Source: Nitrospirota bacterium
GTDB lineage: Bacteria > Nitrospirota > Thermodesulfovibrionia > UBA6902
Length of the DNA stretch: 64,000 nucleotides
NCBI GenBank assembly: GCA_016215115.1
Contig: JACRLN010000012.1
Coordinates: 62,001-126,000 of the forward strand
Direction: 5' to 3'
Of this stretch, positions 49,670 to 58,223 are shown in pieces (position 1 is the stretch's first letter; each line of letters starts with the position of its first letter). The position numbers and the translations under genes were made by a program. The notes below the pieces were generated by a model. It was not told the DNA's origin and made no database searches. It saw only the letters and a program-made list of their open reading frames with translations.

Positions 49670-50803
49670 ATGAATATTGTTATAGCAGGAGGCGGCACAG
49701 GCGGTCATGTCTTTCCGGCAATTGCCATTGCGAAGGAATTAAAAAAGGAAATTGCCAACATTAAGATCACTTTTGTCGGGACCACGAAAGGAATCGAATC
49801 AAAGATAATCCCCAAAGAAGGATATGACATAAGGTTTATAAAGTCAGAAGGCCTTGTGGGAAAGAATGTCTTCAAGACCATTAAATCAGTCCTTAAGATA
49901 CCTTTGTCATTAAAAGATTCCCAAAGAATATTGAAAGAACTTCAACCCGAACTGGTGTTGGGGGTAGGAGGCTATAGTTCAGGACCTGTTGTCCTGTGCG
50001 CTGCTCTGATGGGCATTCCCACAATGATTCATGAGCAGAATACACTTCCCGGACTTACCAATAAATTACTTGGCAAATTCGTTGATACAATAGCAGTTAC
50101 ATATCATGAGAGCATAAAGTTCTTCCCGCTGGAAAAGACCTACCTGACAGGCAATCCAGTAAGATTGGAGATACTGAAAGGCGACAGGGGAAGAGGCTGC
50201 AAAATCTTTAGTCTTGACGGGAAGCTTTTTACCATCTTTGTATTTGGCGGCAGTCTGGGTGCAACACGTATTAATAGCGCTGTCAGCGAGGCGCTGGCAT
50301 ATCTTGAACCGTTTAAAGACAGAATCCAGTTTCTGCATCAGACAGGTGATAAGGATTTTGATGTTGTGAGGAAGACATATCGTGAACGCGAATTTAAAGG
50401 AACTGTCATCCCTTTTGCATATGAAATGGCTGATGCATATGCAGTGGCGGACCTTATTATTTCGAGGGCCGGCGCAACTACTCTTGCTGAACTGACTGCT
50501 TGCGGTAAGGCTGCAATCCTTGTGCCCTATCCGTTCGCAGCAGGCAATCATCAGGAAATAAATGCAAGGAAACTCTGGGATGTCGGCGCTGCGCAGATGA
50601 TCCTTGACAAAGACTTAAATGGTAAAACGCTTGCGGAACTTATTAAATACTTATTGGAAGACCCTGATGCAATCGGACATATGGAACGTACAAGCAAGTC
50701 TCTCGGGAATCCGGAAGCGACTAAGAGAATAATCGAACTAATGTTAGGACTATTAAAAAAAAAATTACAAATTGTAAATTGTAAAGTGCAAATTGCAAAT
50801 TAA
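49670..50803 (+). CDS. murG: Lipid II-forming GlcNAc transferase MurG
   Basis: MurG adds GlcNAc to lipid I. The 377-residue GT28 enzyme has IVIAGGGTGGHVFPAIAIAKEL, LPGLTNKLLG, FVFGGSLGATRIN and SRAGATTLAEL. The last 15 residues (KKKLQIVNCKVQIAN) are not family-like; they come from an ATTGTAA heptamer tract that also provides the stop. Confidence 0.95.
   Translation: MNIVIAGGGTGGHVFPAIAIAKELKKEIANIKITFVGTTKGIESKIIPKEGYDIRFIKSEGLVGKNVFKTIKSVLKIPLSLKDSQRILKELQPELVLGVGGYSSGPVVLCAALMGIPTMIHEQNTLPGLTNKLLGKFVDTIAVTYHESIKFFPLEKTYLTGNPVRLEILKGDRGRGCKIFSLDGKLFTIFVFGGSLGATRINSAVSEALAYLEPFKDRIQFLHQTGDKDFDVVRKTYREREFKGTVIPFAYEMADAYAVADLIISRAGATTLAELTACGKAAILVPYPFAAGNHQEINARKLWDVGAAQMILDKDLNGKTLAELIKYLLEDPDAIGHMERTSKSLGNPEATKRIIELMLGLLKKKLQIVNCKVQIAN
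50757..50803. repeat. AATTGTA-type heptamers at the murG end
   Basis: AATTGTAAATTGTAAAGTGC and AAATTGCAAATTAA: tail codons and stop of murG are in the repeat. A similar AATTGTAAATTGCG lies before the gene at 59176. Confidence 0.8.
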
Positions 50804-50859
50804 TACTAACAGAATATATAAAATGCCATATAGAGATTTAAAAACAAATATTTGTAGAA

Positions 50860-50936
50860 TCCCCCTGCATCCCCCTTTTCCAAAGGGGGAGGTAATTATT
50901 CCCCTCTTTGACAAAGAGGGGCGAGGGGAGATTTTT
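50860..50936. repeat. GC-rich hairpin pair between murG and murC
   Basis: CCCCCTGCATCCCCC..GGGGGAGG and CCCCTCTTTGACAAAGAGGGG lie in series. The same family is inside ftsA and at 32675-32695. The final GGGGAG could serve murC translation. Confidence 0.85.
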
Positions 50937-50942
50937 TAAGCT

Positions 50943-52391
50943 ATGTACAAACGATTTGAAAAAATACATTTTGTCGGTATAGGCGGTGTCGGCATGAGCG
51001 GAATAGCCGAAGTTCTTTATAATCTTGGCTATAAAGTATCGGGTTCGGATCTGAAAGAATCTGAAACCACCGGCAGGCTGAGAGGGCAGGGGATAAACAT
51101 CGCTGTGGGACACAAGGCGGAAAATATAAAGGATGCGGATGTCGTGGTAATATCTTCGGCTGTATCTTCTTATAACCCTGAAGTTGAGGCTGCGCGCGCA
51201 TTCTCAATACCTGTTATACCAAGGGCGGAGATGCTTGCAGAGCTTGCGAGACTTAAATACGCTGTGCTGGTGGCAGGAGCGCACGGAAAGACAACCACAA
51301 CTTCATTGGTGGCAAGTGTCCTCGGCGAGGGCAAATTCGATCCAACCGTGGTAATAGGAGGTAAATTGAAAGGCATTGGCAGTAATGCAAGACTCGGACA
51401 GGGGGAGTTCCTTGTTGCCGAAGCAGACGAAAGCGATGGTTCGTTTCTGAAACTCTCGCCGACGATTGCGGTTGTTACGAATATAGACAGGGAACATCTG
51501 GATTTTTTCAAGACTATCGATGAAATAAAGAACGCCTTTCTTTTATTTATGAATAAAATACCGTTTTACGGACTCTCTATCCTGTATGGCGACAATGAAC
51601 ATATTAAAGAACTTTTACCAAAAATGCAGAGGAGATTTATCACATACGGATTAAGTGATAACCTCGACCTTGTGGCAAAAAACATTAAGACAGACGGTTT
51701 AAGTACAACATTCGAAGCTGTTTTGAACGGCAAGTCAATCGGAACATTTGAAGTGCCGCTTTTCGGTGTTCACAATGTATGCAACTGTCTTGCAGCAATT
51801 GCGGTCGCCAATGAACTCGAAATGAGCATGGATGACATCCGTAAGGCGTTGCGGCATTTTAGCGGGGTACAGAGACGTTTTGAGATAAAGGGTATGGTTT
51901 CAGGCATTAAAATAGTTGATGACTACGGACATCATCCAGCAGAGATTATGGCGACTTTGAGAGCTGCAAAAGAGGCAATGAGACAGGGGACAGAAGTCAG
52001 AACAAAGAACACAGACCGAGTAGGGGCAATTCATGAATTGCCCCTACAAAAAGAAGGTAGGGGCAGGTTGGTCGTCCTTTTTCAGCCGCACAGGTATACA
52101 AGGACGCGGGATTTGTTTAATGAGTTTTGCTATTCCTTTACGGACGCTGACAAGGTGGTGCTGATCGACATTTATCCTGCTGGAGAAAGACCTATAGAGG
52201 GGATAAATTCAGAAAATTTACTGAAAGGGATAAAGAATACCGGCAAAGATGTTGAATACATTAAAGATCGTACAGATGTATTAAATCGTCTTAAACAGGA
52301 ATTGAGAGAAGGCGATACTTTGTTAACGCTCGGCGCCGGCGATGTTTGGAAGATAGGGGAGGAGTTTTTGAAAATTAAAAATGCAAAATGA
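50943..52391 (+). CDS. murC: UDP-MurNAc:L-alanine ligase MurC
   Basis: The 482-residue enzyme has HFVGIGGVGMSGIAEVL, the ATP loop VAGAHGKTTTTSLVA, DESDGSFLKLSP, NIDREHLDFF and VDDYGHHPAEI. A palindrome-derived VGAIHELPLQKEGRGRL sits between AAKEAMRQGTEVRT and VLFQPHRYTRT. The tail KIKNAK is from a heptamer tract. It charges the first residue of the stem peptide. Confidence 0.95.
   Translation: MYKRFEKIHFVGIGGVGMSGIAEVLYNLGYKVSGSDLKESETTGRLRGQGINIAVGHKAENIKDADVVVISSAVSSYNPEVEAARAFSIPVIPRAEMLAELARLKYAVLVAGAHGKTTTTSLVASVLGEGKFDPTVVIGGKLKGIGSNARLGQGEFLVAEADESDGSFLKLSPTIAVVTNIDREHLDFFKTIDEIKNAFLLFMNKIPFYGLSILYGDNEHIKELLPKMQRRFITYGLSDNLDLVAKNIKTDGLSTTFEAVLNGKSIGTFEVPLFGVHNVCNCLAAIAVANELEMSMDDIRKALRHFSGVQRRFEIKGMVSGIKIVDDYGHHPAEIMATLRAAKEAMRQGTEVRTKNTDRVGAIHELPLQKEGRGRLVVLFQPHRYTRTRDLFNEFCYSFTDADKVVLIDIYPAGERPIEGINSENLLKGIKNTGKDVEYIKDRTDVLNRLKQELREGDTLLTLGAGDVWKIGEEFLKIKNAK
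52020..52047. repeat. 28-bp palindrome in murC (VGAIHELPL)
   Basis: Half site GTAGGGGCAATTCA plus perfect complement. The C-to-A change in one arm is matched by G-to-T in the other, so base pairing is preserved. Confidence 0.95.
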
Positions 52392-52410
52392 AGAATGCAA
52401 AATTGCTTAG

Positions 52411-52492
52411 TGTCATTCCCGCTATCTTTTGAGCGGGAATCCAGAGTCTTTTATAAGGAACTGGATTCCGGCTTAAGAACTGCCGGAATGAC
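52411..52492. repeat. Dispersed double-hairpin element, copy 8
   Basis: TGTCATTCCCGC..GAGCGGGAATCCAG then CTGGATTCCGGC..GCCGGAATGACA, between murC and murB. The GGAATG at its end lies about 25 bases before murB. Confidence 0.92.
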
Positions 52493-52518
52493 ATTTTCAA
52501 GTCAAGGACATTTAATTT

Positions 52519-53481
52519 ATGTTGAGTTGCACGATGAATAACAGAAAACTAAAAGAAATTTTTGATAAAACGTTTTTCAGGGGCGAAGTGAAATATAACG
52601 AGCCCATGTCAGCCCATACTTCTCTGAGGATAGGCGGTCCTGCGGATATGATGGTGTTTCCGGAGGACCCTGTATCTTTGAAAAACGTCCTGCTTGCTGC
52701 AAAGAGGGAACGGATCCCGGTTTTTGTTTTTGGAGGCGGAACTAATCTGCTTGTCGGGGATGGAGGGATTGAAGGAATTGTAACATCTTTGAAGGCATTT
52801 AACAACATTGAATTTACAAGAGAAACGAACGATAAATATGCTGTTTTGTATGCAGGAGCAGGGGTGGCGCTTGCAGGTTTAATAAATTTTGCACAAAAGA
52901 ACGGATGTGCAGGGATTGAAGCGCTTGTTGGAATCCCGGGTTATTTCGGCGGTGCTGTTTATATGAATGCAGGCTCTTTCGGTGTGGAGATTAAAGATGT
53001 GCTTGTTTCTGTTGCGCTGATGAATATGAATGGAGAGATTACAATTTTAAAGAAAGATGAACTGAACTTTTCATACAGAAGTTCAAACCTCCCCGAATAC
53101 TCAATCATACTCAGCGCAAACATTGCACTGAACAGAGACAACCCTGACGATATATCAAAGCGGATAAAGGAATTTCTGCAGAAAAAGAGGGATACCCAGC
53201 CGCTCGGGGAGCCTTCGGCCGGGTGTGTTTTTAAAAATCCTGAAGGCGATGGAGCAGGGAGGCTGATAGACGCCGCCGGATGTAAGGGGATGAGAATAGG
53301 TGATGTTGAGGTGAGCATGAAACATGCAAACTATTTTATTAACAAAGACAAAGCCACGTGCAGGGATTTCATTGAGCTGATGGAGAAAGTTATGTTACGG
53401 GTCAAAGAACACAGCGGGACAATCCTTGAGCCGGAGATAAAGATCGTGGGAAAATTTAAGCTGAAAGCTGACAGCTATTAG
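52519..53481 (+). CDS. murB: UDP-N-acetylenolpyruvoylglucosamine reductase MurB
   Basis: MurB is a flavoenzyme that makes UDP-MurNAc. The 320-residue protein has SAHTSLRIGGPADMMVF, VFGGGTNLLVGDGG, GIEALVGIPGYFGGAVYMNAGSFG and PLGEPSAGCVFKNP, the type IIa form. The ATG at 52519 has AAGGA nearby; ATG 52534 is possible. The tail KADSY and stop are encoded by a GCTGACA-type heptamer tract. Confidence 0.95.
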   Translation: MLSCTMNNRKLKEIFDKTFFRGEVKYNEPMSAHTSLRIGGPADMMVFPEDPVSLKNVLLAAKRERIPVFVFGGGTNLLVGDGGIEGIVTSLKAFNNIEFTRETNDKYAVLYAGAGVALAGLINFAQKNGCAGIEALVGIPGYFGGAVYMNAGSFGVEIKDVLVSVALMNMNGEITILKKDELNFSYRSSNLPEYSIILSANIALNRDNPDDISKRIKEFLQKKRDTQPLGEPSAGCVFKNPEGDGAGRLIDAAGCKGMRIGDVEVSMKHANYFINKDKATCRDFIELMEKVMLRVKEHSGTILEPEIKIVGKFKLKADSY

Positions 53482-53494
53482 CTGATAGCTGAAG
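53460..53494. repeat. AGCTGACA/AGCTGATA heptamers at the murB stop
   Basis: AGCTGAAAGCTGACAGCTAT then TAGCTGATAGCTGA: the TAG stop is in the run. Confidence 0.85.
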
Positions 53495-53564
53495 GAAAGA
53501 TTACTTAATGACAAAGCAAACTAAAATAGATTAGCAAATTAATACGATTGGATGGTGAGTATCA

Positions 53565-54521
53565 ATGACTAAGGGGCCAATTACAACAAGGAAAATAGGG
53601 GTTTTAATGGGAGGTGAGTCCTCCGAGAGGGATATTTCCATCAGGAGCGGGCTTGCAATATATCAGAGCCTCCAGGAACTTGGCTATAATGCTGTACCTA
53701 TTGATATCAGCAAGGATATCGTGAACACACTGAAAAAGGAAAAGATAAAGTTTGCATTTCTTGCGCTTCACGGCGGGATTGGAGAAAACGGCGCAATTCA
53801 GGGGATGCTTGAGGTACTGGGTATTTCATATACAGGCTCAGGCGTTCTGGCATCAGCGCTTGCAATGGATAAAGAGGTGTCGAAAAAAATATTCATATAT
53901 CATGGCTTACCGGTAGCTCCGTTTATAATTGTTCAGCGTTCAGCGTTCAGCGTTCAGCGTTCAGCAAAGAATGCCGAGCCCCAACTGCCGGCTATAGACT
54001 TTCCTTTGCCATGGGTCGTGAAACCTGTTGAAGAAGGTTCAAGCATCGGGGTGAGTATGGTTAAAGATGAGAAAGAGCTGTCTTCCGCAATTAAGAAGGC
54101 TTTCTCTCTCGGGAAAAGGACGATGATCGAAAAATTCATCCCCGGGAAAGAAATTCATATCGGTATTCTCGGTCAGAAGGTTCTTGGAGGAGTGGAAGTG
54201 AGGCCCTCACTGGAATTTTACAACTATGAAGCAAAGTATACATCAGGGCTTACAGATTACATAATTCCGCCGGAGATTGATGATACGACATATGAAAGTG
54301 CGAAGGATGTTGCCCTGAAAGCGCATATGGCTCTCGGATGTTCAGGGGCCAGCAGGGTGGATTTAAGAATAGAAGAAAACAGTAATATACCGAACATTCT
54401 TGAGGTCAATACATTGCCGGGCATGACCACAACAAGCCTGCTTCCCAAAATAGCAAAGTCTGCCGGCTTAAGTTTTAACAATCTTATAGAGGAGATTATA
54501 AGACTTGCGCTCAAAGAATAA
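53565..54521 (+). CDS. ddl: D-alanine:D-alanine ligase
   Basis: It supplies D-Ala-D-Ala to MurF. The 318-residue ATP-grasp enzyme has [47 protein letters not shown] and [16 protein letters not shown] repeat insert [18 protein letters not shown] follows PFIIV in the N-terminal part of the ATP-grasp region. The ftsQ start overlaps its end by 17 bases. Confidence 0.95.
   Translation: MTKGPITTRKIGVLMGGESSERDISIRSGLAIYQSLQELGYNAVPIDISKDIVNTLKKEKIKFAFLALHGGIGENGAIQGMLEVLGISYTGSGVLASALAMDKEVSKKIFIYHGLPVAPFIIVQRSAFSVQRSAKNAEPQLPAIDFPLPWVVKPVEEGSSIGVSMVKDEKELSSAIKKAFSLGKRTMIEKFIPGKEIHIGILGQKVLGGVEVRPSLEFYNYEAKYTSGLTDYIIPPEIDDTTYESAKDVALKAHMALGCSGASRVDLRIEENSNIPNILEVNTLPGMTTTSLLPKIAKSAGLSFNNLIEEIIRLALKE
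53931..53965. repeat. GTTCAGC heptamers in ddl
   Basis: About five copies of TTCAGCG encode [12 protein letters not shown] in frame between PFII and the ATP-grasp lid. Confidence 0.92.
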
Positions 54522-55305
54522 TAAACGCAGACCGGCAACACGCCGTGAAGGGAAACTGGCGCTTTTTTTAAAACGTGCTGGTATTTTTTTGTCTATAGCG
54601 GCTCTTGTTACGATTATTGTTTTAAGTGCATATTTGGTGGCACAGGCATTTTATGTAAGGGATATCCAGGTTTCGGGCAATGGCCATCTAACCAAAGGAG
54701 ATATTGCAGATATTATTAATATAAGGAAAGGTGAATCACTGTTTAATCTTCGTCTCTCTGAGATAGATCAGCGTTTGAGGAGTAGCGCCTGGATCAGGAA
54801 AACATATTTAAGATGGCAGCTTCCGGGGACGCTTTTAATAAATATTGAGGAGGCAGCTCCCAAAGCGCTTTTAAACTTCGGGGGAGAGACGTTTCTTGTT
54901 AATGAGGATGGCAATATTATGGAGAAACTTCAGGATGTGGTTACGCCATTTCTTCCTGTGATTAAGGGGGTAGACCCGAGATATAAGAAAAATATGTCAG
55001 AAGCCATGAAGCTGATAGGGACGCTGGCTGCAAAGAATATTATTTCTGATAAGCAATCCCTCGATATAGGGATAGATTCATATGGACTCACTGTGAATAT
55101 TGACGGCGAGTTCATCAAGGTCGGCTACGGACAATATTCAGAAAAATTTGAAAAATGGATGGAGCTTGAACCGGAATTAAAGAAAAGGGGGGTTCCCATT
55201 CAATATGTGGACCTGAGGTTTAAAGATTCCGTTATTGTAAAACCGGTAACACCTGAAAAAGATAAAGATAAGGATAAAGAGAAAAAGAAGGAGAAAAAGA
55301 TTTAG
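54505..55305 (+). CDS. ftsQ: Cell-division protein FtsQ
   Basis: The 266-residue bitopic protein has a basic N-terminus, one membrane segment (about 26-48), a POTRA domain ([18 protein letters not shown]) and a FtsQ domain ([21 protein letters not shown]). The C-terminus is lysine-rich ([13 protein letters not shown]). TTG at 54505 is the start. It binds FtsL and FtsB in the divisome. Confidence 0.9.
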   Translation: MRSKNNKRRPATRREGKLALFLKRAGIFLSIAALVTIIVLSAYLVAQAFYVRDIQVSGNGHLTKGDIADIINIRKGESLFNLRLSEIDQRLRSSAWIRKTYLRWQLPGTLLINIEEAAPKALLNFGGETFLVNEDGNIMEKLQDVVTPFLPVIKGVDPRYKKNMSEAMKLIGTLAAKNIISDKQSLDIGIDSYGLTVNIDGEFIKVGYGQYSEKFEKWMELEPELKKRGVPIQYVDLRFKDSVIVKPVTPEKDKDKDKEKKKEKKI

Positions 55306-55352
55306 TGATTCAAAGAGATATGAAATTTTGGCTTACACCGGGGTGTGCTAAA

Positions 55353-55460
55353 TGTCATTCCCGCGAAAGCGGGAATCCAGCCCTTCGACAAGCTCAGGGT
55401 GATAATGGTGTCATGGTGAGCCTGTCGAACCATGGATTCCGCATCAAGTGCGGAATGACA
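55353..55460. repeat. Dispersed element, copy 9, carrying a nested 55-bp element
   Basis: GTCATTCCCGC..GCGGGAATCCAG and a closing GGATTCCGCATCAAGTGCGGAATGAC enclose CTTCGACAAGCTCAGGGTGA and its partner TGGTGAGCCTGTCGAACC. The inner piece is a separate inverted-repeat family that appears to have entered the spacer of the first. Confidence 0.85.
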
Positions 55461-55520
55461 TATTCTCTTTTTTATAGTTCTAATTTTTCTCTGTGCACTC
55501 TGTGGTTAAAGGAATAAACT

Positions 55521-56843
55521 ATGCATTTTGGATTTATTAAAGACATGACGTCAAAAAACAGCAACATTATAGTAGGTCTTGATATAGGTTCAACAAAGGT
55601 ATGCGCTGTTGTCGGGGAAGTTTATTCTGCTAAGAACAATAACCCCCCTCATTCCCCTCTTACCAAGGGGGGAATGAAGGGGGTGGAGGGATTTTCAGGT
55701 TATGACAGCAATATTCATATTGTCGGCGCTGGGAGCGCACTTTCAAGAGGGATTAAAAAGGGAGTTGTCATTAACATTGAACAGACAGTTGAAGCGATCA
55801 GAGAAGCGATACAACAGGCAGAGAAAACCTCAGGTGTTGATATAAAAATGGTCAATATTGGAATTACAGGAAGACATATAGAATATATCGCAAGTCAGGG
55901 AGTTATAGCCGTAAAAGAGAAAGAGATAGGATCCAGGGAGGTTGAACTGGTCCTGGACGCAGCAAGGGCAGTTGCTATTCCATTAGACAGAGAAATACTC
56001 CATGTGGTCCCGTCAGAGTTTATCGTGAACGGACAAAGTGGAATTACAGACCCCCGTGGAATGGTAGGGATAAGACTTGAAGCTAAAGTTCAGATCATTA
56101 CGGGTGCTGCATCATCAATACAGAATCTGACTAAATGTTGCCAGAAAGCAGGGCTTGAGGTTGTTGATGTTATGTTTCAGCCTGTTGCCACATCAGACGC
56201 AGTCCTTACAAGGGATGAAAAAGACCTTGGTGTGGCGCTTATAGATATCGGCGGCGGTACAACGGATATAGCTCTTTTTCAGGAAGGGAATATCGTTTAT
56301 TCTGCAATGTTGGAAGTAGGCGGAGCCAATTTTACAAATGATGTTGCAATAGGATTAAGGCTTCCATCTCTGGAAGCTGAACATATAAAAAGAGGACACG
56401 GCTGTTCAATGCTTGCTCTTATTGACAGGGAAGAGGAGATAGAGATCGGATATAGTGATGCTAAACCAGGCAAAAAAATACTGAGAACACATCTTGTGGA
56501 GATACTGCAGCCTCGTGCAGAAGAACTGTTCAGCTTGATAAAAGATGAACTCACTAACAAAGGCTATCATAAGTTCATGAATGCAGGGGTAGTATTGACA
56601 GGCGGACCGGTTTTAATGAAGGGGATGGATGTTATGGCTGAAAACATACTTGAACTGCCGGTCAGGATAGGGAAATCAGCAGGTATTGCAGGAGATGCGG
56701 ATATTATCAACAATCCTGCATATGCTTCAGTGTTAGGGCTTGTACTCCATGAGGCAGGTGAAAGTTTAAAAGATCAGGAATTAAGCAGCGGCAATATATT
56801 CGATGGTATAAGATCGAAAATGAGCGGATGGTTTAAGCTTTAG
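55521..56843 (+). CDS. ftsA: Cell-division actin homologue FtsA
   Basis: FtsA tethers FtsZ to the membrane. The 440-residue protein shows the phosphate loop VGLDIGSTKVCAVVGEV, DIGGGTTDIALF, and the 1C subdomain (VEAIREAIQQAEKTSGVD). NNNPPHSPLTKGGMKGVEGFSG after GEVYSAK is not FtsA-like; it is an in-frame copy of a GC-rich hairpin element. The C-terminal GNIFDGIRSKMSGWFKL is a plausible membrane-binding amphipathic helix. AAAGGA precedes the ATG. Confidence 0.95.
   Translation: MHFGFIKDMTSKNSNIIVGLDIGSTKVCAVVGEVYSAKNNNPPHSPLTKGGMKGVEGFSGYDSNIHIVGAGSALSRGIKKGVVINIEQTVEAIREAIQQAEKTSGVDIKMVNIGITGRHIEYIASQGVIAVKEKEIGSREVELVLDAARAVAIPLDREILHVVPSEFIVNGQSGITDPRGMVGIRLEAKVQIITGAASSIQNLTKCCQKAGLEVVDVMFQPVATSDAVLTRDEKDLGVALIDIGGGTTDIALFQEGNIVYSAMLEVGGANFTNDVAIGLRLPSLEAEHIKRGHGCSMLALIDREEEIEIGYSDAKPGKKILRTHLVEILQPRAEELFSLIKDELTNKGYHKFMNAGVVLTGGPVLMKGMDVMAENILELPVRIGKSAGIAGDADIINNPAYASVLGLVLHEAGESLKDQELSSGNIFDGIRSKMSGWFKL
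55643..55690. repeat. GC-rich hairpin element inside ftsA
   Basis: CCCCCTCATTCCCC and GGGGGAATGAAGGGGG are near-complements around CTCTTACCAAG. Encodes PPHSPLTKGGMKG in frame. Relatives occur between genes at 50860 and 32675. Confidence 0.92.
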
Positions 56844-56872
56844 TGATCTCAGGAATGAAAAAATATGACATT

Positions 56873-56975
56873 AGAAAGCGAGGAAGCGGGAAAGCGATGA
56901 AGTTGGGAAGTTCAGAAGCCACAAGGTCTTTTACTTCCGTACTTCCGAACTTCCGCGCTTCCGCGCTTTTAAAGT
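56873..56975. repeat. Complementary GAAGCGGG / CGCTTCCG tracts between ftsA and ftsZ
   Basis: GAGGAAGCGGGAAAGCG on the left and CTTCCGCGCTTCCGCGC on the right are complementary, so the 200-base gap can fold into a long imperfect hairpin. The same octamer families are in purL at 27060-27308. Confidence 0.75.
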
Positions 56976-57043
56976 ATGTTTACAACTTATGAAATCAGAG
57001 AGAAACAATTTAAATAAATAATTTAAGGGAAAGGAGAACTGAT

Positions 57044-58204
57044 ATGAAGATTTTTGAACTGGAGGAGGTACAGAACAATTATACGAACAATCCCGCAAAG
57101 ATCAAGATCGCAGGCGTTGGCGGGGGTGGAAGCAATGCAGTAAACAGCATGATAGCGTCAAATCTGCAGGGGGTAGAATTTATAGCTATTAACACAGACG
57201 CACAGGCGCTTGAACTGTCCCTGGCGCATCAGCGCGTGCAGATAGGCAATTCATTGACAAAGGGACTCGGCTCCGGGGCAGATCCTGAGACGGGAAGACT
57301 GGCTGCCCTGGAAGACAGGAATTTAATTGAAGATGCATTAAGAGGCGCTGACATGGTATTTATAACAGCAGGCATGGGCGGGGGAACCGGAACAGGGGCC
57401 TCTCCTGTTGTTGCAGAGATAGCCGGAGAACTCGGCATCCTAACGACAGCAGTGATTACCCGGCCGTTTCTTTTTGAGGGGAATAAAAGAGCCCGGAATG
57501 CCGAGCATGGCATAAAAGAACTCCAGAAACATGTCGATTCTATAATCATTATACATAACAGCAGGCTTTTAAATATCACGGAAAGGGAGACGACCTGGCT
57601 GCATGCACTCAATCTTGCAAACGATGTTCTGAGGCAGGCGGTAAAAGGTATCTCTGATTTAATCCTGGTCCCCGGACTTATTAATCAGGACTTCGCAGAT
57701 ATAAAGACCATTTTGGCAGACAGCGGCAGATCCCTTATGGGAATCGGCAGTGCAAGCGGTGAAAACAGGGCCGTTGATGCAGCCAAGATGGCAATCACCA
57801 GCCCCCTGTTGGAGGAAACCTCCATTGATGGCGCTAAAGGCGTATTAATAAACATCACTGGAGGTTCCTCCCTCTCATTCCATGAGGTCCATGAGGCAGC
57901 CAGCCTTGTAAGGGATGCCGTCCATGAAGACGCCGAAATAATTTTTGGTTCGGTGATAGACCCTGACTTCGACGACAAGATAACTGTTACTGTAATAGCC
58001 ACAGGTTTTGAAGAAAAAGCCCAGGCTGTAATGCCTTCATATGATAAATGGAGACCCTCAAAGGATATAAATACATTAAAAGGCTCATACCGTCTTCTGT
58101 CAAAAGATACGCTCAAGGAGAATGATGAAAGCTATCTTGACGTACCGACGTTTATGCGGAAAAACGGGTATTCTACAGATGACAAGGATATAAAGACTGT
58201 TTAA
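57044..58204 (+). CDS. ftsZ: Cell-division tubulin homologue FtsZ
   Basis: FtsZ polymerises with GTP into the Z ring. The 386-residue protein has KIAGVGGGGSNAVNSM, the tubulin signature MGGGTGTGASPVVAEI, and the T7 loop NQDFADIKTIL that completes GTP hydrolysis. The C-terminal peptide LDVPTFMRKNG matches the FtsA-binding tail. AAAGGAGAACTG precedes the ATG. It carries no repeat insert and is last in the cluster. Confidence 0.97.
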   Translation: MKIFELEEVQNNYTNNPAKIKIAGVGGGGSNAVNSMIASNLQGVEFIAINTDAQALELSLAHQRVQIGNSLTKGLGSGADPETGRLAALEDRNLIEDALRGADMVFITAGMGGGTGTGASPVVAEIAGELGILTTAVITRPFLFEGNKRARNAEHGIKELQKHVDSIIIIHNSRLLNITERETTWLHALNLANDVLRQAVKGISDLILVPGLINQDFADIKTILADSGRSLMGIGSASGENRAVDAAKMAITSPLLEETSIDGAKGVLINITGGSSLSFHEVHEAASLVRDAVHEDAEIIFGSVIDPDFDDKITVTVIATGFEEKAQAVMPSYDKWRPSKDINTLKGSYRLLSKDTLKENDESYLDVPTFMRKNGYSTDDKDIKTV

Positions 58205-58223
58205 AATAACAGAGTCTTCTGTT

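Noticed and set aside
50066-50551. 161-residue minus-strand ORF
   Set aside because: Shadow of murG, whose GT28 motifs lie on the plus strand here.
55305-55517. 70-residue ORF between ftsQ and ftsA (CHSRESGNPALRQAQGD)
   Set aside because: It is the translation of two intergenic repeat elements; the HSRESGNP and VSLSNHGF peptides are typical artefacts of these repeats.
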